NCBI GenBank assembly: GCA_015075105.1
Contig: JABTUZ010000001.1
Location: 631,001-695,000 of the forward strand
From: Leptospiraceae bacterium
GTDB taxonomy: Bacteria > Spirochaetota > Leptospiria > Leptospirales > Leptospiraceae
Direction of reading: 5' to 3'
DNA: 64,000 nt
Below the pieces are notes generated by a model, which saw only the letters and a list, made by a program, of their open reading frames with translations, did not search any database and was not told the origin of the DNA. The translations under genes were made by a program, and so were the position numbers. How positions within the stretch are numbered: position 1 is the stretch's first letter; the number at the start of each line of letters is the position of its first letter. This document shows positions 57,252-64,000 of this stretch, piece after piece.

Positions 57252-57917
57252 TTATTTCTGGTTCAGTATCTCAAAAATCAGTTTTTTGAATCTCCAGTCA
57301 TTTTTATTGACCTTCGTGGAAGAGTATCTGAATCGGACTACCTCTGGATTTTTGGAAATACGTAAAGAGTCTTTCGTTTGAAAATCATTGAGATAGGATT
57401 TCTTAGCAGATAAAATAAACACTACTTTTGTGTTGAAATTTAGATTCTTCAAAAAAGAAATTGTATTTGTTAAGCGGATAAACAGATTTCTTGATTTGAA
57501 AATTGCATATACCGAGAAAAGTCTGATTTTCTCGTTTTGTAACCAGTTTAGGATATTTTTTATTTTAAGGAGAGCTTGCTTTAAGCGGCTTTCGGTTAGT
57601 ACCGGAGAAATTAAAATGCACTGAACGATTTTTTTGGGGTATTTATACGCTAACTCTAATGCCAGGGCAGAGGTAAAACCGGTAGAAACAATTGCAATCG
57701 GATTTGGGTCTTCCAATACCTTTTTTTCGATAGAATTTAAAAATTGGGAGTAATTTTGCCCTTTTTCGTTTTTTTTGTGGCCTGGTAGCTCAAAAAGGAA
57801 AAGTCTGTATTTTCCTTGCAGGAAAGTCGCCCAGACCTCTTTTTCAGAATGGGTCAAATAGTCTGGCAGGATGTAGATGTCTTTTTTTAATCGGTTTGGT
57901 TTTTCTGTATTTTTCAT
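57252..57917 (-). CDS. alpha/beta-hydrolase-like protein without the nucleophile Ser
   Basis: This 221-aa protein has an alpha/beta-hydrolase layout: YRLFLFELPGH near residue 38, then AIVSTGFTSALALELAYKYP. The latter aligns with the nucleophile elbow (VGHSMGG...ALELA), but the Ser position is Gly. FILSAKKSYLN near residue 170 aligns with the strand carrying the acid. The catalytic His is not obvious. It may be a binding protein or non-enzymatic paralogue. Confidence 0.6.
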   Translation of the reverse strand: MKNTEKPNRLKKDIYILPDYLTHSEKEVWATFLQGKYRLFLFELPGHKKNEKGQNYSQFLNSIEKKVLEDPNPIAIVSTGFTSALALELAYKYPKKIVQCILISPVLTESRLKQALLKIKNILNWLQNEKIRLFSVYAIFKSRNLFIRLTNTISFLKNLNFNTKVVFILSAKKSYLNDFQTKDSLRISKNPEVVRFRYSSTKVNKNDWRFKKLIFEILNQK

Positions 57918-57998
57918 GAATCACATAGATTATTTATAAAAAAACATTGACGTAAGACTATTTTACAAAGAAAAAATCATTAGGCGATGTTTTTTTGT

Positions 57999-58071
<73 letters not shown>

Positions 58072-58135
58072 CTCAGTGTAACCTGAGTTTTTGCCACGAA
58101 AGTGTCAAGTGAATAGTAGGAAAGGAAAATTGCTT

Positions 58136-58438
58136 ATGGAAACGATTGAAAATCTGCAAAAGAAAGTCAAGACCCAAGACGATATTATCAGGGGTTATGA
58201 AAAAGTGTTAAAGTTGAATGAGGAAGAGCTTGCCAATGCAGATGAGATTATGCGAATGTATGAAATGATAGTCGATTATTCCAGACTCGAATTGAAGCAA
58301 GCCCAAGACACAGTGACTGCGTCCACCACTGTATCCAATTTATCAAGAGCTGAGCTTATTAGTGCATTTGATAAAATCAAGCAATTGGAAGATGCAAATA
58401 AAAAACTTCGAGAAGAGGCGATGAAGTTTACAAAGTAA
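58136..58438 (+). CDS. small coiled-coil protein
   Basis: The ATG at 58136 has an AGGAAAGG ribosome binding site and gives 100 aa. An upstream in-frame ATG-like start at 58091 sits in the tRNA promoter region and is unlikely. Nearly the whole chain has heptad character (ENLQKKVKTQDDIIRGYEKV, then IKQLEDANKKLREEAMK). It lies 14 bases before the GAF/SpoIIE gene and may be its partner or scaffold. No family is recognised. Confidence 0.75.
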   Translation: METIENLQKKVKTQDDIIRGYEKVLKLNEEELANADEIMRMYEMIVDYSRLELKQAQDTVTASTTVSNLSRAELISAFDKIKQLEDANKKLREEAMKFTK

Positions 58439-58452
58439 ATTTTTTTAGCGTA

Positions 58453-61191
58453 TTGGAAAATTCAAGTCTCTCACCATTATTAAAAAGGAATACAGAGAAT
58501 AATTTCTATGTTTCTTTTGACCCCGAATTAGTTGATATATTTCAATTGGTTCTAAACGAAGCAATCAGACTTGTAGGGGCAAAGAGAGGGTCGTTTTTTT
58601 TTCTAAGTGAAAAAAACGAACTTCAAAGTCTAAACGAGCTCCAAGAAGATAAAATTTCCAATGATATAGCACTCAAAAGTTTTCAAGACAGGAAAAATTT
58701 CTTATTAAAAAAAGGAGATTTTGTTCCCGGGGAAAACCGCAAAACAACAGAATCGTATATTTCTTGCTATCTCGGTTTAGAAACAGGCGACTTTGACCTT
58801 GGAGTTTTTTTACTCGAAGGGATTTACCACTTTGAGAATTTTTCGACAAGCGATTTTGAGTTAATTGTAGTGTATTGCAATTACTTGAGTATGATTTTGA
58901 AAGATACTCAATTGGACTCTTCCAGAAAAGAGATATATCTTTCGATTGCTACTTCCATTCTTCTATTGATAGAAAATACAAACAATTATTTTAAAAACTC
59001 AAGGATGGAGTATTTACTAAAAGAAATTATACGAGTTTCAGGGCTAATCAACTCTTCTTTGGATTTATCTAAGCTATTGCTATCGGTTATGGAATCAGTG
59101 AAATCAGTTTTTAGAACTGAGTCTTGCTCTATTCTTTTGGTAGATAAAGAAAGAAACGAGTTGTATTTTCATATTGTGGCAGGTGAAAAACAAGAAGAGT
59201 TGAGCCGGCTTAGGGTTCCTATCGGTCAAGGAATCGCCGGTACGATTGCAGTGACCAAAAAACCCATGATTATAAACGACGCTCAATCCGATCCGAGAGT
59301 TTTCAAAAGCGTAGATAAGGCGGTTGATTTTGTAACTAGAAATATATTGGGTGCTCCTTTGATAGTAAACGACGAAGTGATCGGAGTCATGGAAGCAATT
59401 AACACAATAGATCGTAACAATTACAATTCAAACGACATAGATTTGTTCCTAAGTTTTTCGGATGCGGCAGCCCTTGCAATTCAGAAAACCAGACTACTCC
59501 AGAATTTAGAAACTACCAATATCGAGTTAGAAAAAAAGGTTAGTGAACTTGGGAGTCTTTTTGAATTGGGTGAAGCTGTATTGGAATCAAGAGACGAGCT
59601 GGATCTGCTGATTCGCTCAGTTCAAATTATTTCGGCTGAGCTGGAATCCAATAAGACCTTTATATTTATCCGACAAAATGGAGAAAAAGAATTTCAAGTA
59701 GTGTCAAAGTCAGGAAATCAGGAAAAGATACTCTCTCAAGTTCTTACGGAAGATTCTTTGATTTATAAATGTATTTCAGATAACGAGACTTCGATTGCTT
59801 CTATTTCAGAATGGACTCTTGCTGCCTTATCCAATGAGGACGAAAAATATATTTTAAAGTCATTTATCATCATCCCTATTTTTCAGACTGCAAAAAGGCC
59901 ATTTGGAGCGATTGTAATCTCTGATAGAAAAGCCAATGAGTCTTTCGATGAAAATCACAAACGATTGCTCCAAGCTATATCTTCTCAAATTACAAAGGGT
60001 TACGAAAATTTCAAACTAAACCAAGAAATGCTTACTAAAAAAGCTATGGAAAAAGAGATAGAGATTACCAAAAATATTCAGAACAATCTTTTACCTTCTT
60101 TGAAACTATCCAACTCTAATTTTGAAATCGGAGTAAAGACAGTAGCCGCAAAAGAAGTATCGGGTGATTTTTTTGATTATTTTCAATACTCGGACGGCCA
60201 GTTTTCTTTTTTGGTAGCGGACGTTAGTGGAAAGAGCCTTCCTGCATCTATATTTATGGCAATGAGCTCTTCGATAATTAGAACATTATCCAGAAATCAT
60301 GAACTAATACCTGAAGAAATTTTAAAAAGAGCCAACCAGCTTATTTACGAGCACTCACAATCCGGAATGTTTGTGACTCTTTTTTATATCCACTACAACC
60401 CGGCTAATTTTGAGTTGGAATTTGCCTCTGCGGGACACAACGATCAGCTATTGATTAAAAAAGATGGAAGCTATTCATGCTTGAAAGGGGTAGGTGCCCC
60501 ACTTGGAGTTGTTCCGTTTACGAATTACAAAGGTGGAAAATTTAGAGTAGAGCCAGGGGATATTGTTGCTTTGTACACAGATGGGGCAATTGAAGAGAAA
60601 AATGAAAAAGATGAAGAATTTGGGTTAGACCGATTTGTTCAAGAAATTATTTCCAGAAAAAATAAGCATGTCCAAGAAATTGTAGAAGATATATATAAAT
60701 TAGTAGATGAGTATTCAGGAGACAATGAACAATTTGATGACTTTACGGTATTGCTATTGAAATTTACCGATGACTATCAATTTATTAAAAAATTCTCTGC
60801 AAATACCGGAGAGATTCCCAAACTGAGAGAATTTGTGTATGATGCGATCAAGGTAAAGTCCCTAAACGAAAATCTAAGGGACGATATTTTATTAGCATGC
60901 GATGAGGCAGCCACCAACATAGTCCTTCACTCGTACAATGGCTTGCCTTCCAAAGGACTTTTCTTTGATTGTAAAATCAAATTTTCAGATGAATTCGTAA
61001 AAGTACTTTTTTCTAATTCGGGTAATCCATTCGATCGCTCAAAGGTCAAGCCTCCAAGTGTAGAAGCCAATATGGCAGGGGAAAGAAAGGGTGGTTTTGG
61101 AGTGTATTTGATTGAAAAATTAATGGATAAAGTCACCTATTATAAAGAAAATGGTTTAAATTATATACTAATTGAAAAAAAAATCAATTAA
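58453..61191 (+). CDS. GAF-SpoIIE phosphatase with C-terminal anti-sigma-type ATPase
   Basis: This 912-aa cytoplasmic protein starts with TTG. A GAF-like segment (~20-160), a clear GAF domain (~195-345, with GQGIAGTIAVTKKPMIINDA) and a third GAF-like region (~365-520) act as sensors. A SpoIIE/PP2C domain (~545-775) has KEVSGDFFDYF, VADVSGKSLPAS and ALYTDGAIEEKN. The last ~130 residues form an RsbW-like HATPase with ACDEAATNIVLHSYNG and GGFGVYLIEKLMD. It thus holds both a phosphatase and a kinase-like part of a partner switch. The STAS antagonist is encoded 15 bases downstream. Confidence 0.92.
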   Translation: MENSSLSPLLKRNTENNFYVSFDPELVDIFQLVLNEAIRLVGAKRGSFFFLSEKNELQSLNELQEDKISNDIALKSFQDRKNFLLKKGDFVPGENRKTTESYISCYLGLETGDFDLGVFLLEGIYHFENFSTSDFELIVVYCNYLSMILKDTQLDSSRKEIYLSIATSILLLIENTNNYFKNSRMEYLLKEIIRVSGLINSSLDLSKLLLSVMESVKSVFRTESCSILLVDKERNELYFHIVAGEKQEELSRLRVPIGQGIAGTIAVTKKPMIINDAQSDPRVFKSVDKAVDFVTRNILGAPLIVNDEVIGVMEAINTIDRNNYNSNDIDLFLSFSDAAALAIQKTRLLQNLETTNIELEKKVSELGSLFELGEAVLESRDELDLLIRSVQIISAELESNKTFIFIRQNGEKEFQVVSKSGNQEKILSQVLTEDSLIYKCISDNETSIASISEWTLAALSNEDEKYILKSFIIIPIFQTAKRPFGAIVISDRKANESFDENHKRLLQAISSQITKGYENFKLNQEMLTKKAMEKEIEITKNIQNNLLPSLKLSNSNFEIGVKTVAAKEVSGDFFDYFQYSDGQFSFLVADVSGKSLPASIFMAMSSSIIRTLSRNHELIPEEILKRANQLIYEHSQSGMFVTLFYIHYNPANFELEFASAGHNDQLLIKKDGSYSCLKGVGAPLGVVPFTNYKGGKFRVEPGDIVALYTDGAIEEKNEKDEEFGLDRFVQEIISRKNKHVQEIVEDIYKLVDEYSGDNEQFDDFTVLLLKFTDDYQFIKKFSANTGEIPKLREFVYDAIKVKSLNENLRDDILLACDEAATNIVLHSYNGLPSKGLFFDCKIKFSDEFVKVLFSNSGNPFDRSKVKPPSVEANMAGERKGGFGVYLIEKLMDKVTYYKENGLNYILIEKKIN

Positions 61192-61206
61192 TCGCCGGGT
61201 GAAAAA

Positions 61207-61539
61207 ATGGAAATAATTCAAAGTGAAAAGAATGGATGTACAATTTTTTCTTTAGAAGGGAAAATGGATGTACATTTGGTTCATAAGATAGAAGAAGATT
61301 TTAATAAAAAGATCCAGTCTATGACCGGAGATGTTTTAATTTTAAATCTAGAAAAAGTTGAATACATTTCTTCATCGGCATTACGAATTTTTGTAAACGC
61401 CATGAAGATGTGTAAAGAGAAAGAAATCCAGCTTAGATTTTGTTCTTTGCAGCCTGCTGTAGTAAAGGTTTTAGAGCTTGTAGAGATGCTATCTTTATTT
61501 CAAGTTTACAAAGATTTAGACAGTGCAATTCGTGGTTGA
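61207..61539 (+). CDS. STAS-domain anti-sigma-factor antagonist
   Basis: This 110-aa protein has the SpoIIAA/RsbV fold: TIFSLEGKMDVHLVHKIEED near residue 12 and VEYISSSALRIFVNAMKMC with the phosphorylatable Ser among Ser55-57. It is the expected substrate of the upstream SpoIIE phosphatase and HATPase kinase. The pair probably controls a sigma factor or another enzyme in response to GAF-sensed signals. Its target is not in the window. Confidence 0.93.
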   Translation: MEIIQSEKNGCTIFSLEGKMDVHLVHKIEEDFNKKIQSMTGDVLILNLEKVEYISSSALRIFVNAMKMCKEKEIQLRFCSLQPAVVKVLELVEMLSLFQVYKDLDSAIRG

Positions 61540-61733
61540 CAAACTATGAGGATCCCGCAAATACCCCCAAACCATTTTTGCTTTTAGCCAATGGAGATTG
61601 TACTTAAAATTTTGTATATATTTATTTGAAGATTGACTTTTTGCAAGCTACACCAATTATAAAAATCACTTTCCAAGAGACTAAATTCAAAAATACTGGA
61701 AAGCCAGTACCTAAATATTAAGAGGACTATATC

Positions 61734-63395
61734 ATGGAAAAAGAAGAATATTCTTTAGAAAATCCTTTCATCGATTCTAATATTTCTAAACAAAAGGAAA
61801 CAACCCGCAAAAAAGGGATTTATGAAGAAATCATTGAAATGGGTGAAGAGCTGATTGCAAAGCCCAAACTAAGTGGAGGAGTGGATCGGATACAAGTTCA
61901 ACACTCTAAAGGCAGGATGACTGTTTGGGAAAGAATAAAGGTACTCACTGACGAAGAGCCAAATATTTTATACCAAAACTGGGGGCCAGGTCTCGACGGG
62001 GCATCTATTGTTACTGGAATTTTAAATATCAAAGGCAGAGATGTGGCTATTTACGGACACGACTTTACTCTTAGAGCAGGATCTATGGATGCCACGAATG
62101 GAAGTAAACTCGCAAGACTATTGTATATGGCCGGAGAGCACGGGATTCCTGTCATAGGGATGAATGATTCAGCAGGTGCTTATGTTCCTGCTGGCGTGGG
62201 AGGTCTTGACGGTTACAGTGAAGCGTTTACTGCACTTCGCAAAATAAGCGGAAAAGTTCCGAGTATCATGCTAATGTTCGGTTTTAATGCCGGTGGCGGG
62301 TCATACCTTCCAAGGCAAGGCTCGTTTATGATTCAGTGCGAGAATACTTTTTTTGGATTAACCGGGCCCGGTGTAGTCAAGTCTGTTCTTGGTGAAGATG
62401 TTACTGCGGATGATCTAGGGGGACCTAAGGTTCACGGTCAAAGTGGGGTAGTCGATCTGACTACCTCGGATGAGCTTGGATCGCTTAGGACTGCTTTGAG
62501 ACTACTTAGCTATCTACCTGACAACAACCATTCTTTTGCTCCATTTCATCCTACCTCGGATCCATTGGATCGGTTTATTCACGAAGAAGATATTCTATTT
62601 CGCAAAACTTTCAATTCACCGACAGGATTAAACACTCCTTTCGATATTACAATTTATTTACAACAAATTTGTGATCACGGTGCGTATTTTGAACTTCAAC
62701 CTCAAAGATCCAGAAATTTGGTAACTGCGTTTGGTAGGATTGGTGGGCACGTAGTTGCTTTTATGGCAAATAATTCTGCGGTCAGTTCCGGACAAATTGA
62801 TATAAACGCCGCAAAAAAAGGAGCCAGATTTGTACGATTTGCAAACCTTTACAATATACCTGTAATATTTTTAGAAGATACTACTGGATTCTTACCGGGT
62901 AGAGATCAAGAGTCGGGTGGGATAGTATTAGAAGGAAGAAAACTTCTCGATTCGATTATTGATTTAAGAGTTCCAAGGATCACTCTAATTATTCGGAATG
63001 CTTTTGGAGGTGCTTACGCTACTTTCAATTCTTACTTTACCGGTGCAAGTATCGTATTCACCCTGCCTACTGCAAGAATTGCCGTTATGGGGCCTGCCGG
63101 AAAAGAGTATGTTTACAAAGACGAGATTTCCGGTATAAATAAAGATTACTCCGAGAATATGAAAAAAGGAATGAGTGAGACCGAAGCCAAATCTCTTAGG
63201 GATTCTAAACTTGCAGAATTGTCCATGCGTTATGAGAAAACTCTAATGAATCCGAAGGAGGCATTGTCCCTTGGATCGGTATCGAGTGTAGTTATGCCGG
63301 GTTATACAAGAAGTGTGCTTGGCAGAGAGTTAAATTATTTGATTAGTCATTACAAGCCGGAACCTATGTCCGGCGTTCAAAGGGAGTTCGAGTAA
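61734..63395 (+). CDS. acyl-CoA carboxylase, carboxyltransferase subunit
   Basis: This 553-aa protein belongs to the PccB/AccD5-like group. The N-terminal crotonase-like half has [19 protein letters not shown] and [20 protein letters not shown]; the C-terminal half has [19 protein letters not shown] and [18 protein letters not shown]. These hold the two oxyanion holes. It moves carboxyl from biotin to an acyl-CoA (acetyl-, propionyl- or similar). The next gene, overlapping by one base, encodes the biotin carboxylase half, so they form one enzyme. Confidence 0.92.
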   Translation: MEKEEYSLENPFIDSNISKQKETTRKKGIYEEIIEMGEELIAKPKLSGGVDRIQVQHSKGRMTVWERIKVLTDEEPNILYQNWGPGLDGASIVTGILNIKGRDVAIYGHDFTLRAGSMDATNGSKLARLLYMAGEHGIPVIGMNDSAGAYVPAGVGGLDGYSEAFTALRKISGKVPSIMLMFGFNAGGGSYLPRQGSFMIQCENTFFGLTGPGVVKSVLGEDVTADDLGGPKVHGQSGVVDLTTSDELGSLRTALRLLSYLPDNNHSFAPFHPTSDPLDRFIHEEDILFRKTFNSPTGLNTPFDITIYLQQICDHGAYFELQPQRSRNLVTAFGRIGGHVVAFMANNSAVSSGQIDINAAKKGARFVRFANLYNIPVIFLEDTTGFLPGRDQESGGIVLEGRKLLDSIIDLRVPRITLIIRNAFGGAYATFNSYFTGASIVFTLPTARIAVMGPAGKEYVYKDEISGINKDYSENMKKGMSETEAKSLRDSKLAELSMRYEKTLMNPKEALSLGSVSSVVMPGYTRSVLGRELNYLISHYKPEPMSGVQREFE

Positions 63396-64000
63396 TGTTT
63401 GATTTTGAAGGGAAAAAAATAAAATTTCACGAATCTGAGAATGAGTGGATTCGTTCGTTTGCTTTGGACAGCATCAAGTGTTTGATCGTTTGTCGCGGGC
63501 CGGTTAGAAAAGAGGCAATGGAAGTATTCGATGAAATCGGTGTAAAAGAATACGGTATCTTACTATCGGAGAAAGATAGTATTGTGTATTCGATGGCTTT
63601 GGCACCTGAGTTAAGAAAATTCCCCTATCAGGAAAATATCCATAGAGTTCCAGACTACATGGGTGCAGGAAAGGAAGAAAAAGAAGAGAGAATAAGGCAG
63701 ATTATAGATATCGCAGTTTCCAATAACTATACCCATATATTTGCGGGCTATGGATTTATGGCAGAAGACGCAGAGTTTATCGAAGCCATTGAGAAAAGTG
63801 GAGTTACATTTATGGGCCCCTCATCAAGTGTCGCAAGAAGGGCCGGAGCAAAAGATGAGGCAAAAAAATTAGCAAGAAGTTTGAACGTGTCAGTTACACC
63901 CGGTGTGGACAACGTATCTGCCCTTGCTCTGATTTCCAAATATTCAGACTCTAAGGGAATGGAAAAATTCGCTAAAGAGAATAATATAAACTTTCAGTAT
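63395..64000 (+). CDS. biotin-carboxylase-like subunit, truncated by window end
   Basis: The ATG at 63395 overlaps the previous stop (TAATG). The visible 202 residues match the biotin carboxylase N-domain: THIFAGYGFMAEDAEFIEAI and VTFMGPSSSVARRAGAKDEA, then LNVSVTPGVD. The usual ANRGEIA start is replaced by LIVCRGPVRKEAMEVFDEIG, so this is a divergent member. The ATP-grasp domain lies beyond the window. It partners the carboxyltransferase upstream. Confidence 0.85.
   Translation, partial: MFDFEGKKIKFHESENEWIRSFALDSIKCLIVCRGPVRKEAMEVFDEIGVKEYGILLSEKDSIVYSMALAPELRKFPYQENIHRVPDYMGAGKEEKEERIRQIIDIAVSNNYTHIFAGYGFMAEDAEFIEAIEKSGVTFMGPSSSVARRAGAKDEAKKLARSLNVSVTPGVDNVSALALISKYSDSKGMEKFAKENNINFQY

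Overview
The window is an AT-rich chromosomal segment from a diderm spirochaete. The best fit is a Leptospira-like member of the Leptospirales. The case rests on several signals together: predicted lipoproteins with relaxed lipoboxes, LPS heptose synthesis (hldD), two decayed copies of a gene resembling the Leptospira-associated DUF1564 family, the rpsU-yqeY-dnaG-rpoD macromolecular-synthesis cluster, SpoIIE/STAS partner-switching proteins, a membrane pyrophosphatase, and dispersed repeats built around TGTGGGAACTCC. Placement below the order is inference.

Region 1 (1-8 kb) is accessory DNA. It opens with the C-terminal two thirds or less of a Cas12a (type V-A) effector. A RAYT-type HUH transposase with a REP-like palindrome follows, then a cas2 whose last codons are cut off by an IS3-family element. 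A second IS3-family remnant sits in what should be the CRISPR leader, followed by a four-repeat, three-spacer array with the Cas12a-type repeat. No cas1 or cas4 is seen. Effector and array look intact while the adaptation side is eroded. After the array come a TetR regulator and an IS256-family remnant.

Region 2 (8-12 kb) is an apparent two-gene operon. It encodes a glycyl radical enzyme carrying an N-terminal SCP2-like lipid-binding domain, and its radical-SAM activase. A 23-bp perfect palindrome precedes it and is a plausible operator. This is the most unusual metabolic system in the window.

Region 3 (12-21 kb) is a minus-strand housekeeping run (dedA, hldD, a membrane/secreted unknown, an HTH-cupin regulator, rsmI, a HAD phosphatase, an M23 peptidase) plus a broken secreted-protein gene. 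It is bracketed by two inverted copies of a repeat unit holding the DUF1564-like pseudogene.

Region 4 (21-45 kb) holds envelope and metabolic genes: a FadL-type porin, a FecR lipoprotein, an acyltransferase, an alpha/beta hydrolase, hisC, leuA, a CAP-domain protein, crcB, a lipoprotein copper nitrite reductase, hppA, an SDR and a GHKL-ATPase-like protein. A 67-bp tandem repeat array, a metallophosphoesterase, a YhhN protein, several unknowns and a large hybrid histidine kinase with receiver and PP2C output follow.

Region 5 (45-64 kb) is core genome. It has the rpsU-yqeY-dnaG-rpoD cluster, an acyl-CoA-dehydrogenase-like protein, glpF, a glutamate-synthase-like/ubiA/ubiX operon and def. tRNA-Ala(GGC) follows, then a GAF/SpoIIE/HATPase phosphatase with its STAS partner, and an acyl-CoA carboxylase pair cut by the window end.
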